A stretch of DNA of 43,503 nucleotides from Bremia lactucae (GCF_004359215.1 NW_027152213.1:8318-51820), one strand, 5' to 3'; positions 20,296 to 31,733 are shown, numbered from the stretch's first letter. Notes: generated from the sequence alone by a model not told the origin. Numbers and translations: made by a program.

Positions 20296-20862
20296 AAGGA
20301 TTCGGTGAAACAGCAAATGACCAGCATGTTTGCACCGCCTGATCAGGCTTTTCGCATGCGATCACGGCTCCTAGCGACTCGACAGGGTAAAAGAACCCTA
20401 GGGGACTTTGTCCAGGAGTTGAGAACTCTCATTGCATCTATGCATCAAGACCCGGTGCAAGAAGCAATTGTAGTGACCCTCTTTATGGTGGGTCTCAATG
20501 AGGGCGTTGCCCGGACGGAATTGTTCCAATATTATCCGGCTACGTTCGAAGAGGCAGTTGCCATAGCGCTACGCGCCAAGTTCGACTTTAAGTCTGCTCG
20601 CGTTAGCACGCCTGTTTACCGAACAAGCTCTTTGAGCACATGGGTACCGTCTAACAAACCGGAACCTATGGATTTAAGCCTCGTTGAGGAAGGAGAAGAG
20701 GCTCTTCAAGCTGTCCAACAGCATAAGGCCATCCGTAGATGTTATATGTGCGGAAGCACGAAATATTTACGCCCTGTCTGCCCTCTTCGAAATTCGCGTA
20801 AAGTTCGAAAGGGCTCCAACTCCGACCTATACCATGTAACGAAGGGATTGCCGCAAGGCTAA
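20296..20862 (+). pseudogene. Lineage F2 gag, 5' truncated
   Basis: Open on the plus strand from the E4 junction. It has a retrotransposon gag domain (QQMTSMFAPPDQAFRMRSR, FVQELRTLIASM, VTLFMVGLNEGVARTELF, FEEAVAIALRAKFDFKSAR), PEPMDLSLVEE, and a knuckle CYMCGSTKYLRPVC whose His position is Tyr. After CPLRNSRKVRKGSNSDLYH, at about 20836, the frame crosses into an inverted segment and stops at 20860. Its relative at 40335-40900 is on the minus strand. The N-terminus, primer-binding site and LTR are missing. Confidence 0.85.
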
Positions 20863-22145
20863 CTTCCCCCTCAATGTTACCGGTTACACCATTTACAAGC
20901 GTATGTAATTGCTCACTCGTATCACTTTGTTAGGGTATACACGCTTCGTGTCCATCCTGTCTTGGAGTGGAGACAATGCGCCTCTTAGAGGACGGGACAT
21001 TCACGTCCCCGGGTTTTCCAGCCTGTATTGGTTCTATACGAGACATGGTGTCTAATTTGACATCCGACAAGGAGTTAGGAAACTCAACTTCCTTATCCAG
21101 CGAACGTTTACGTGTCGCTTCACGTGCATTAGGAGGGTTTGACCCAAAATGCCCTGGCGAACCGCCAATAGTGTCACTATTGGCACTCAGTATGGTGCCA
21201 CCTCGGCCGACCACACTTGGTGGACTTAGACGTGCCACTCCACGTATCTCAGGGATATTGCACCCTTGAGGCCCTGGCGAACCGCCAACAGTGTCACTAC
21301 TGACACTCAGCATGACGCCACCTCGGCCGACCATACTCGGTGGACCTAGACGTGCCGCTTCACGTATCTCAGGGATATTGCACCCTTGATGATTTGGCCT
21401 TCGGCCAACAATGCTTTCAGCATTCAGTAAATCGTTATTATAACGAGTGTCACTCGACGGAGTACGTGCCGTTCCACTTATTTTTGCTGAGTCGGGCTCA
21501 GAATTAATGTTTTTAACATTAGAGTTTATTAGCTCAGACATGCCAATGTTTAAACGCTGAGAGACTCATTCAATGATCCGCGCCAATAGCGCTTTTGTTG
21601 CCTAGCAGAGGTGGTTCATGACTCTCCAAAACTTGCTAGGAACATTGCGCGTGGCGCCTAAGGTCTTAGACCTCCAATCGATCCATGGCTCATGGTGTGC
21701 TAACCAGGCCAGACCAAGGATGAGATCATATCTCGAATCCAAATCAAGGACGAGACGGCGTTCCATATTGTCAAAGTCCAGAAACTTTATACGTAAGTTC
21801 AATGGAACTTTGGGAACAGTGACACGAGTCCCAGTCGCTAAGCGATATCACCTTCATGCACTCTAAGGCGCCTCAACGTATTGTTGACTTCCTTGAAGGG
21901 AAAGGCGTCGAGCATAATTGCAAGACGCTCCTGAGTCAATTAAAATTGACCACGGCTTATCAAAGCCCTTTACAGTCGCTTGAGCGATTAGCAAGCCAGG
22001 CTTGTACTCTCGCCCCGAGCCATTGAGCACCGAGCTAATTGGGGCTAAGTTCTGTTTATTCTCACCTCCTTGAGGTTCAATAGAGCCTAGGTCTTCCCTA
22101 GTAGGGCGCTCCGCACCTACTGGGTATCGACGTTTTCCCGCACCG
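20836..22145 (-). pseudogene. Lineage F2 protease block, inverted within the element
   Basis: On the minus strand this block reads, from 22140 down: a linker, KGFDKPWSILIDSGASCNYA (retropepsin active site D-S-G, near 21985-21920), RLVLDLDSRYDLILGLAWL near 21770-21710, HHEPWIDWRSKTLG, then an open frame (21541-20930) with 40-residue repeats, and finally SEQLHTLVNGVTGNIEGEVS near 20910-20860. Gag on its left and RT on its right are both plus strand, so the block is flipped. The breakpoints are at about 20836 and about 22145. Read in reverse, the ends of the block would rejoin gag and RT in order. Confidence 0.85.
21151..21390. repeat. 120-bp tandem repeat (two full units plus partial flanking units)
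   Basis: GCCCTGGCGAACCGCCAA starts units at 21151 and 21271, a period of exactly 120 bp. Partial, more diverged units flank both sides (about 21100-21150 and 21391-21440). On the minus strand each unit encodes 40 residues with the core GCNIPEIR..ARL.PPS.VGRGG. Each unit contains palindromes such as CCAATAGTG t CACTATTGG. Confidence 0.9.
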
Positions 22146-23440
22146 TAACAGATCTCTGCTCTTTTAGAGCTAGACGAAATGTCTATTGATGAGTGCGGTC
22201 AAGCCTTAAAGGCTGGCGACTTCTCTGAAATCGTGGTCATTCGACAAAAAATTGAGTTAAACTCATCGCCACTTCTAGACGAAGCTGTCCTGGATGACAC
22301 AAAAGCTGCACTTAGTGCGCGAAATGGGTCATCGATCCTTAAAGATCCTACGGATCCCTCTTATTCCTTGATTAAGGAATTCCAAGATGTGTTATGTAAT
22401 AATCCACTATCTGTTTTACCTCCGGATACCAGGAACCAAATACTGTGTCACAAGACAATGGCCTTTACCAAGGAAGCAGTGTGACGTCATTGACGATTTC
22501 TTTCGTGCTAAGCACGAGGCTGGAATGGTACGAGAGAGCAAATCTCCTTATTCGACACCGACATTTTGTGTCAAAAAGCCAAATGGTAAATGGCGCATTG
22601 TACATGCTTATAATAAGCTTAATGCTGCCACTATACCAGCACAAACCCCCATTCCTAGAAAGGATGTTCTTCAGAACAATATGGTGGGATGTACAATGTA
22701 CAGTGCATTGGACTTAGTCGATGGTTACTACCAATTGCTCATGCGAGCTAGTGATATCCCGCTTACAGCGGTTAGCACCCCAAGCGGCATGTTATGGGAG
22801 TGGCTGGTTATGCCACAAGGGCTTTCCAACGCCCCGGCAACATTTAATCGTCTAGTGACGCAACTGTTTCGCCCTCATCGAGGTTATGCACAGACTTATT
22901 TCGATGACATTTTTGTCCATAGTCGTGCGGAGCAGGGTCGGTCGGATATGGAAAACCATTTAGACCATTTGCGAGCAGTGCTCGAGTGCATGCGCACAAA
23001 CAAATTGTATGCCAATGCATCTAAATGCATTTTTGGCGCAGACGAAATTCCTTTTTTAGGATGCTTCATTGGAAAGCGAGGCCTTAGAGCGGATCCCGCT
23101 AAGGTAAAAGCCATAGTAGATTGGCCGGTTCCTAAAAAAACAAGAATATTTGCGTAAGTGGTTGGGTCTCGCCAATTATTTACACAAATATAGCGAAAAT
23201 TACGCCGATATGGCTAGGCCATTAACTAATCTCCTGAAGAAGGATACAGATTGGTGCTGGACTAGCACCGAGCGTCATGCTTTTCAAGCAGTAAGGGCAG
23301 TCTTATCCATCTCCCGATTTGGGGACTGCCAAATCCAAATTGGCCTTTCAGTGTCGTCTGTGAAGCATCGGATTTTGCCATTGACAATGCTTTGTTTCAA
23401 ACAGATGATGGTAGGCGTGAACGTGTAATTGCGTTCGAAT
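22146..23440 (+). pseudogene. Lineage F2 reverse transcriptase and start of RNase H
   Basis: It starts with [20 protein letters not shown] (22158 on), the conserved lead-in to RT. A frameshift near 22430-22480 follows, then a 256-codon open frame: STPTFCVKKPNGKWRIVHAY, MYSALDLVDGYYQLLM (motif A), WLVMPQGLSNAPATFNRL (motif B), TYFDDIFVHSR (catalytic Asp pair) and FGADEIPFLGCFIGKRGLR. A small frameshift near 23140 precedes WLGLANYLHKYSENYADMAR, and RNase H begins as PFSVVCEASDFAIDNAL (catalytic Asp changed to Glu) before the assembly gap. This is the best RT in the window. Confidence 0.9.
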
Positions 23441-23540
23441 NNNNNNNNNNNNNNNNNNNNNNNNNNNNNNNNNNNNNNNNNNNNNNNNNNNNNNNNNNNN
23501 NNNNNNNNNNNNNNNNNNNNNNNNNNNNNNNNNNNNNNNN
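23441..23540. other. Assembly gap (100 N)
   Basis: Exactly 100 N, a standard scaffold spacer. It separates plus-strand F2 RNase H from minus-strand E2b protease, so the true junction and distance are unknown. Confidence 0.98.
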
Positions 23541-24892
23541 TTCGACGCTCCGCAGTCCACTAGGGCTCTAAATGACAAATCATTTGTCACTTTTAACTTC
23601 AAGGTGATAAGGGATACCTCATCACCAGGTGAAGAGACACATAATGATTGTGTGTCTGGAGCAACTTTAGTCAAGAGATTTGCAAATTCTCTTGAAGTTG
23701 CTGGATCAGTAGGGCATTGTGCCCCTACTGATCCCGACCGTTTTATGGCGGTCCGCCTCGCTGTTGCGATTTCGCAACAACGTCGGACCCGCGACCGTTG
23801 CCCTTTTGGCATTGTGTCCATATCTACGCTCACTACCCCTTGGTACTGGGCGTGGGGCACTACACTTATGAGCGTAGTGACATAACTTCTGACAGCGATT
23901 GCATCTCTGTAATCGTTTATTGTTCAAAAAGCGAGGTTTCTCGCTTTCGACGTAAGAGAGGTCCATAGGTTCTGGACTTCCAAGCTCTTGTCGTCATGGA
24001 GGACGATACGATGACAAATTAGCTTGAGCCTATCTCAAACTAAAGTCCTCCTGTTCCAAACCGGATACTGCTTCTTCAAGCGTATTCAGTTCCTAGCGGA
24101 ACAGGTGGTTCTTTACGGGACCATCCGTATGACCTTGCATGAACACCGTAATCAACGTGTGTTCATGAACTGGATTGTCGTGATACAACTCGTTAAGAGT
24201 CGTATGTGCTGGGCATATGCGTGAACATCACGCTTGCCTTGCTTGAGTTTCGAAAGCTCTGAACGAGCTCTGAACTCAGCCCTAGGCGGTTCAAACGTGT
24301 GTTTGAGCCGGGCTTTAAAAGCCTCTAGCGACCCAAAGACATATGGGTTGCGCACTTAAGGCCCAATGCCCAAGTTTTGGCACGACCTGCCAAATTTGAT
24401 TGAGCGAATGCGACTTACATTTGCTCGTCGACGATGTGACGTGCCCTTATGGCATCTTCCGACTCGACAAACTATCTTAAGAGGGAGTCTTCTTTGACTC
24501 CCCTATACTTAGAGATATCAATCTTTAGGGTTTCGGGACGACGCGTATGCGTCTTCCCAGGTACAGGGGTCTATACCTGTTGTAACCTCAACAGTTCTGC
24601 CAGTTGAGAGCCTTGCTGATTCAGCAAGGCTACCATCTCCTTCATCTCAAGTTCATGTTTTATGAACTTGGCGATGGCTGATTGGAGGGCATCTCTGTTC
24701 AAACCGGACAGCATGGCCAAGATGGCATCGTTCCATACGGTCGAACTCATTCATTCGACCGCACTCCTTTCTATATCACTTAGAAAGGAGTAGCTATCAC
24801 GCGAAACGTGAGCGTATTTCCATTATCATCTAACATGTCCATGTTAGATGAAGGAATTGTGGTCCTTAAACGGACTACAAAGTGGTACCAGG
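23541..24892 (-). pseudogene. Gypsy element E2b: gag and protease
   Basis: Close relative of E2 on the minus strand. Protease VDCGAS lies at the gap edge (complement at 23541-23556). The knuckle CNRCQKLCHYAHKC near 23910-23870 is an intact C2HC pattern after MDLSYVESEKPRF. The gag core pieces RNPYVFGSLEAFKARLKHTF and EPPRAEFRARSELSKLKQ lie near 24355-24250. Frameshifts near 24155, 24360 and 24650 break gag. At about 24875-24890 the primer-binding site is altered to TGGTACCA. Confidence 0.85.
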
Positions 24893-25322
24893 TGTGACGG
24901 GGCACTATTGACTTGTACTGCTTCAGTACAAGTCCACTTCGCACTGCTTCAGTGCGAGTGGTACCTCACGTCACTTTACGTACACTTGTACGTGCAGAGG
25001 AAGGCTCTCTTTAAAACACTTGCTTCAAAGAGCGTTAAAAGTAAGCTATATTTAATATAATTAAGTTCTTCTGCTTCTATCTATTCAATACCAACTTTAT
25101 TATATACTAATACAAAACATGTAATAAAGTCTTGCCTGTCTCTTTCTTTACGCACGTCCAGTGCTGACTGGACCGCGGAGCAAGTAGATATAATGGGCTA
25201 TATCTACCAATCGAAAAGCTTTCTGAATATTACTATACAAGATAATATTCTCCAAATATTCTTTAAATTTCAGATAATATATTAATTAACAACCTTTAAG
25301 GGTTAGTTTCATGTAACGATAC
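24893..25322 (-). repeat. 5' LTR of E2b (LTR-A)
   Basis: Reverse LTR-A beginning TGTGACGGGGCAC at the primer-binding site. It ends at about 25322, lacking the last dozen bases of the canonical outer terminus (CATGTAACGATAC, then unrelated sequence). It is colinear with 12384-12820. Confidence 0.85.
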
Positions 25323-25431
25323 ATTGTACGATTCCCTGAGTTGTTAAACCCATAAGTTCTATAAAACTTAGACCCTTTGATTCTATAAGTCTTCCTTTGA
25401 CTTAAGGAGCGAGGTAGCTCCGCTACAGTAA

Positions 25432-25741
25432 AGGTGCCTCCAAGTATTTCACGTACACGACGTGCAGATCGGGTTATAAGTTGGTAAGAATTTATAGCAA
25501 CTGAAGGTCGATATTAAGGAAATTAAAGTATGTATTACGACTCATTGCTCATAGCCCATTCGCGTCCAGAAGCGATCGGCGAGGTTGATTTTAAGACTTA
25601 AGCCAACCAACGAATACAATATTAGCGTATATATTGTAATATTGGAAATATAATGTAAAATTATTGAAAAGTTAATTTTATCTCTCTTTTGTTATTCCTC
25701 TTCTAGGATAGTGAATATATGTGACGGGACACCCCGTTACA
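25432..25741 (-). repeat. 3' LTR of E5 (LTR-B), 3' end truncated
   Basis: Its outer terminus in plus reading is CACCCCGTTACA at 25730-25741, followed directly by the complement of a polypurine tract. It shares CACGTACACGACGTGCAGA with the copies at 14963 and 29095. The other end fades at about 25432 without the usual GGCACCC terminus. Confidence 0.75.
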
Positions 25742-25758
25742 TCAACCCACCCTTAACC
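25742..25758 (-). other. Polypurine tract of E5
   Basis: On the minus strand GGTTAAGGGTGGGTTGA abuts the LTR start TGTAACGGGG, the same layout as at 2126-2138. It fixes LTR 25432-25741 as the 3' LTR of a minus-strand element. Confidence 0.75.
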
Positions 25759-27390
25759 ACCAGTCACTATAGTGAGTGATAAAGAATGACAGAACGTGCT
25801 ATTGTGTCTCTATTAGTAAGGGAGCAGCAATAATTATTAATTCCAATCTTTGTGTATTGTAACTAAACTGGTTCCGCGTCCTCTAACGTGGCAATCTGGC
25901 AGCTACGCGACTAAGTGTAACTGCTGCTGAAGCAAGCAGAATAGCAACTTCTTAGGCGTCAACTGGGGGTAATAACTTTTCTCCTACTTCGATTGGAGGC
26001 GATTTATGAGTCAGATGACATGTCCGACTCAAAATATCTGCCAAGACCTCTGGATTACCCGAGTGGATGCCGCTAATCCAGTTTCAATCAGCTTCAACGG
26101 GTCGTACGGTGGGTTCTGGCGTAACTACTAAATTGTTGTTTGTGAGTTTGATTATTTCTTCTAAGCCTCTTATTGTGGAGTCATCCTGTGATGACACCAA
26201 ATATGGCGACGAATTTGGTGATGCTAACATGCATCACCAGAGACAAAGTGATCGTAAAGATTACTTCGAAAGAAATGCTTGCTTAAATGCTAATTTCAGT
26301 CAAAGGGAGAGATAACGCAATACGTTGCGTGTCGCTCCCCCAAATGGTTGCTTGTTTAGGGCAACGTACAAGTCAATAGAATTTCCTATCGTATGATGGT
26401 CTGGAATGACCAACGAACGACAAAAAATTCCGTCGATTGACTCATCCAAGCTCCACAAGCCTGGTGAAGACGCAAACGAATTCTTAATTAATGCCTTCTT
26501 CTGATATCGATGGCTTACTGATAAGCGTGCGAAGGATGTGATTCCCTTGTTTCTGGGCTTATAACCCTCCTTATAGAATGTACAGCGTAGGCCGCATAGC
26601 CTGGCTTGACAAACTTCTTACGGTACGTGACCCGCTTGAAGCGAGGTCTGTTATCGGTGCGCACTATAAGCACCGTTTTAATAGAGATGAAGGTTTACCT
26701 AGCCTCTTGTGGGGGACCTATGTCCCTGCTGCATTAAGGACGCAGTTTATGCCCCTTCAGAGGCGTACTCCCTAAAGGATGCCCCTTCGGAGGCGTACTC
26801 CCTAAAGGATTCTTATTGGGGGGCGTGCCTCTCTTCTGAGATGCGCGAAGAGATTTTAATCCAGCAATCCTTTATACGAGCGCTCAAACCGCTCGTTTCT
26901 AGTGGTCCTTTTGGTTCATCGGTTGATTCTCGACATACTGTTCGACGGGACCCGAAGCAACTATTAAAGTTGGAAGTGAGGCTCCCAGCTATCCTGAGAG
27001 GGTCGATACCTTCGCCATCGAGCGAAATATTACGCTCGCACCCCCTCACGTCACGGTAATTTAAAAGAACGCTCCACTAGAATGCACTTCTGACCCTTTT
27101 AGTTCATTTATAGATTACGACGAAGAGGAATAACCGGGTCCGAATAACTTGTCGGGCCCGACTGCTTGTCGACAGTGACCACAGTAGTATTCTCCGGTGA
27201 ATGTGACAGGACATGTATCATGAGCGTGACCGTGGTCATGACTTACAGACGACAGTGATGGGTCTATGTATAGCTCGGTCGGTAGACCGAATAAAGATTG
27301 CGGTAGAGCAAATGGAAGCCGAACGGGCTCTTCTAGCCCTTCGTGGCGAGCTGGCGGCAGATCGCTCACGACATTTCATTCTTGAAGGAT
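25759..27390 (-). pseudogene. E5 3' non-coding region, chromodomain and integrase-chromodomain linker
   Basis: The minus-strand chromodomain is readable as YFARWRRYRPSQDSWEPHFQ at about 27020-26960, with a stop just upstream. The proline-rich lead (GPDKLFGPGY, frameshifted from SDLVYPPPP) is near 27150-27117. Left of it lies about 1.2 kb of 3' region. It includes two tandem copies of a 30-bp unit (ATGCCCCTTC...CCCTAAAGG) at 26749-26808 differing by one base. At about 27390 the sequence jumps to the region ahead of RT; the integrase body is deleted. Confidence 0.75.
26749..26808. repeat. 30-bp direct tandem duplication
   Basis: Units 26749-26778 and 26779-26808 differ at one position (CAG against CGG). 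It lies in the 3' region of E5 and is likely a recent slippage event. Confidence 0.95.
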
Positions 27391-28670
27391 GAGGTAAACG
27401 CCTCACTAGATTTATCTCGTGTCGAGTGTCTTTATATACTTAGGCAACTCGCATGGTACCAAACTGAGGAAACAATCTTGAATTCGATCAAATCCTCCTA
27501 CAAAAAAATATTTTCGATTACTCCCAAGATTGAGACGTAAAACGTTCGATTCAAGTCTTCTCGTCGAGGACATTTTCGCCTATCTATGAGCTGCTGAGAC
27601 CCCGTTCATTCTCAGCAAATGATGCATAGAATGTCTTAAATAGTTGCGGATCAAGTATAGGAGCTTATACACTTATTCTAATAGCGTAGATCAAGTGTAT
27701 AGCGTTGGCAATTAGGGTATCGCCTCCGAAGTAAACATCGGCGATACCCTAATTGCCAACGCTATAGCAATAACGGTTCTTGCATGATCTGCGTAGTGGC
27801 AAAGTCAATCAAATCTGCGTAATTATCGCAAATGAAGAGTAGGTGGCCAATATTTAATCGGCATTAGTATTAGTTTGCTTCTTGGAACCTTTTTCCAAAG
27901 GTTCTATAAACTAATTCCATCACGTTCTTGAGGAAAGTTTCCTTCGAGTATTGCGGGACTTATTTCCCGCAAGTTTTGTTTGGGAAGTATCCCTTTCAAC
28001 TGCCGCGAGCTGTGTGTTCGCACAGCCCCAGAAAGATTCTCTACGATCGACTCCCCAGTTGCTCAAGAAATTTCGCACTGTCGAATAGACAGGCTTTTCA
28101 AACTTCCTTGGATGTTGCTCTCTAATCAAGTTTCTTGTTCGGATTCACCCAAACGATTCGACTGGTCGAACTTCTACGCTGCCTGTGCTTGTGTACAGCA
28201 GTCGGGATCTAACTTTACAGTGTGATGGGTTGCCACGCTAAAGTCTCGAGCAGTCGTACTAACGACCACACCGCGAGTGAGGCCATTACACTAATTCTTA
28301 AAACATCCACGACCAAACCACAAATCGGCTATTGCCCTCACTCGTAGGACATCCACACGCTTATGGACACTCCAAGACGTTGATCAGACGGCCACCTGAT
28401 GAAGAAGAGACAGTCGTCTTAAAGGATCGATGCTGCCAATTTATCCTTGGTTCGTACATTCTGAGCCATGGAAATCTAAGGATGACATCAAATTTGCCAT
28501 TGATTTCCAGTACGTTGAAATCATCATCGTACTGTTACCCTTTAATGTGCATCGAATACTCCACTTTCTGTGTCGAGATTCAGGGAATATATCTAGAAGC
28601 GTGATTGTGACGTCATCTTGGCCAAATGCTGCCCTTGCTAGAACTAAAGCTAAGGAACTGACTTAACGGA
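27391..28670 (-). pseudogene. E5 RT lead-in and protease remnants
   Basis: GGCAACTCGCATGG-type sequence at 27440-27456 and the segment TATGAGCTGCTGAGA at 27583 align with E2 at 9930-10100. From 28330 to 28600 the protease part aligns with E2 10690-10920 (complement of DDIFDVILG-type sequence), heavily mutated. No long reading frame remains. An unrelated foldback piece at about 27650-27850 interrupts it. Confidence 0.65.
27698..27766. repeat. Perfect 27-bp-arm hairpin
   Basis: Arms 27698-27724 and 27740-27766 are perfect complements around a 15-nt loop. Just upstream ATACACTT and AAGTGTAT form a second inverted pair overlapping its left edge. No counterpart exists in the same place in E2 or E6. 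Confidence 0.95.
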
Positions 28671-29094
28671 GAGGATTTATCTGCAGGCAGACGTTCGATT
28701 CGGTACTGCAATACCTATCCGAATACAAACAACGACGTCAAGCTGTAACGCACGGCCTCAGAGCATACCTACTTGCATTTTCGAGGAAGTGATTGATCCG
28801 TCTTTTTAAGCGTGCAGTGAAAAAATGTTCCACCTAGTTTTTTGAACGCGCGAAATTGGTAGACGCATTATATTAGTTGACATTGTCTTAAAATGACGAC
28901 GGCACATTTTAAACACAGACTCTTGAGCAAACGGCAAATAGTTGGGCTTGACCTCTCGTTATATTTGCAAAGATACATAAATGTACACAATTCAGCTAGA
29001 GCGTACTGTCAGCGAATCAGGTTCACTTTGTCATAGTCGTCTTCCGCCATTTTGTAGCCTGACTACTAGCTTACTTACACGAATAATAGTGACG
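28671..29094. other. No gene recognised
   Basis: AT-rich sequence between E5 protease remnants and its 5' LTR. This is where gag would lie in a complete element, but I cannot recognise gag motifs, and hairpin tiling is not evident. Confidence 0.4.
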
Positions 29095-29501
29095 GAAAGG
29101 TACTTCACGTACACGACGTGCAGAAGAATAAATTCAAGTTGCTTAGAATTCTAAGCAAGTAATGGTCAATACTAAGGTAGACTTAGTATATGGAATATGT
29201 GAAACTGTATTAATATGATTAGTTTCTCCGTATTGCAATCTTCTTTAACTGACTTAAATATTAATCTTAGTATAAATTTCGACTCATTGCTTGCCGCCCA
29301 ATCGCGCGTCCAGCAGCGATTTTCGGGGTTTTAAATACTTGAATTAACGAATAGTAGAATTGTCGAATTGCTGCTACAGTATTACCGTGAATGGTGATAT
29401 TGAAATGTTAAGTAAACTGTCCAAAATAATATATATTTTTTCTTTATTATTATTCTATTCTTATAGCTAATAATATTTTTGTAACGGGCCACCCCGATAC
29501 A
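29095..29501 (-). repeat. 5' LTR of E5 (LTR-B), inner end truncated
   Basis: Outer terminus in plus reading is CACCCCGATACA at 29490-29501, and the inner end starts near GGTACTTCACGTACACGACG. Colinear with 25432-25741 and 14963-15461. The last 80 or so bases and the primer-binding site are lost. Confidence 0.75.
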
Positions 29502-29600
29502 CACTTGGCACGACGACATGTGTTGCCGTCTGATATTATCGATGCAGTTGATCATTATTTTAATCAGATTTTCCCTTTCCACTTCTCGTTTTGTCGTTCG

Positions 29601-30073
29601 TGTGACGGGATGGCCGGTTCATAAATACTAATACCTATAAGAGGAATAATAAAGAGAAATAAAAATATCATTTTTAATGTTTTACTAAATATTTCCAATA
29701 TCATCATACACGGTTGTGTTGTAGCGGCAATGCAACAGCTCTGTTATTGGTTAATTCAAGTATCTTAAAACAACCTCGCCAATCGCTGCTAGACGCGCGA
29801 TGAGACCGTGAGCAATTAGCCGTAATACATACTTCGATTTATATGGTAAGTTCAGTTATGAAGATCGCAATACGTAGAATATTATTTGTATTAATACAAT
29901 TTAATTTTTCCCTATACTAACCCTTCTTAGTATTTACCTATAATGCTAAAAAAGCTTAGCAACTCAAGACCCCCTCCGCTGTGCACGTGTAGTATCCAGA
30001 GTCATCTCACCTTCAATAATCAGCGGAGGTTGGCTATTACTGAAGCAGAACAAGCGAAATGTGCCCCGTTACA
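29601..30073 (+). repeat. 5' LTR of E9 (LTR-B, 473 bp)
   Basis: It starts TGTGACGGGATGGCC and ends GTGCCCCGTTACA. Two bases later TGATAGCACTTCGAGG is a one-base variant of the initiator-Met primer-binding site. It is plus-oriented, head to head with the minus LTR-B ending at 29501, 99 bp apart. Confidence 0.85.
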
Positions 30074-30139
30074 CCTGATAGCACTTCGAGGTCCGTTAAA
30101 CGACCACGTACGTACCATTCAACATGGAAATGCTGGATA

Positions 30140-31620
30140 AAGAAGCTAGGGGCTTACTCACCCCTCACGAATTTCCGCGCAACGAGTGAGAGGTTCGCTC
30201 ACTTGAGTGACTTCGAATGGAAAGCAGTCAAACGAATAAGTTCCGCGAGCCAGTCCTTAGCGCCATGATGTTCGCTCTGAAAAGAGTCGATCCACATGCG
30301 GCTATAGCCGACTTCATACAACATGAACTCGACGCGGCCCAAAAGGCAATCTTTCTTCACCTGCAAGAGTCTCAGCAGGCAAAACTGTTGGCGACAGCAA
30401 CATTTACATGCCCCCTTGGCTATTTGTGCACCATCTCCTCCCCGAATTATAGCCAATCAGAACGCACAACATGATAATGCCCCCAGTTTTACTAAGCCAA
30501 TCCGAACGCATAAAAATATAATGTCCATAGCTAATCAAAACTTGGGTATATCAATCTTATTGCGTTTGAAAGGCTGCTGGCGGGCTGTCGCATTCGCCTT
30601 GACCCGAAAGTTTGAAGATTGATATCTACGAGCTCAAGGCAGTCGAAGGTGACGCCTTGTTAAGTACTTCTTCGAGGTAGATGATGCCATGGAAGCTTGC
30701 CGCACGAATACCGATGCGGAGAAAGTTAAGTTTGACATGTCCAACTTGGGTGAACGTGCCAAATCTTGGGCCTTAGGGCTCAGCCTCGCGACCCATCTCT
30801 GCTCGGGTCATAATGACATTTTAGACCTGGCTCTGACAAACGTTTGAGCGCCACGTGCCTAATTCAAGGCTTGATTAGAATTAATGAACTGAAAACAGGG
30901 CAGCGTTACCTCCACGCTTATGCCCAGCACACCCGATACTTAGTCAGTTGTATCGTGATTAAACTCATTGATAAAAAACACAGGTTGCAGTGTAATTAAG
31001 GGTCTTGCGGATGGTCCGGTCCAAAACCCCTGTTCCGCTTAGAATTAGAAAGCTAGATCATGCGATCTATATAGCGGAACAGCAGGACTTCATCCTAAAA
31101 TAGGCTCCGCCCACTTTGGTGCTTATTGCCCACCGAGAAGACAAGTTGTCTGTAGTCCAGTACCTATGGACCTCACGTATATAGCGAGAAACCTCGCTCT
31201 TCAAGTTATAAACGATTCTAAAGATGCAATTGTTGTCAAAAGACAGGCACTACGTCTGCCTCATGCCAATTGCGCTAATAATAGCGGAGGACGCGGGTCC
31301 GACACTGTTGCAAATCCGCAACAGCATGGTGAATTTTTAAAGGTTGGTCGAGGTCAGTAGGTGCGGGGGCGCGCTACCGATCCAACAATGTCATGGGAAT
31401 TTGCAGATCTCTCGACGAAAGTTGCTCCTCACACACAAACATTCTGTGATATTGCTTCAAGTGGTGAGGTCACCCTCATCACCTTGCAATCAAAGTGGCA
31501 AATAAGTTGCCACTAAAGTCCCAAGTCGATTGTGGGGCATCGAACACTTCCATTCTACGCCAATCGCTAGAAGACCGTATGCTCAATTTAGTTTAGTGCA
31601 ATATACCTCTAACGGGGATG
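30140..31620 (+). pseudogene. Gypsy element E9: gag and protease remnants
   Basis: Gag N-terminus AAIADFIQHELDAAQKAI near 30300-30350 aligns with E2 (AIAKFIQHELDEVKEKVA). The core MSNLGERAKSWALGLSL is near 30740-30790. The nucleocapsid near 31160-31280 has MDLTYI and, in a shifted frame, CNCCQKTGTTSASC, a knuckle with Thr in place of His. Protease follows with LKSQVDCGASN near 31520-31550. Stops and frameshifts are frequent. The element stops at about 31620 and no RT follows. Confidence 0.78.
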
Positions 31621-31733
31621 ACAGTGCGACTTGCGACTTGCAACAGGCGCACCTGTAACAGTAAATAATTGTGTAATTGAGATTTATAGCATTTAGCAAG
31701 ACTCGGTCACTGACCTCATGCACTGTGCCACAA

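Noticed and set aside
27115..27369. 84-codon minus-strand frame as a separate protein
   Set aside because: It is the frameshifted linker before the E5 chromodomain.
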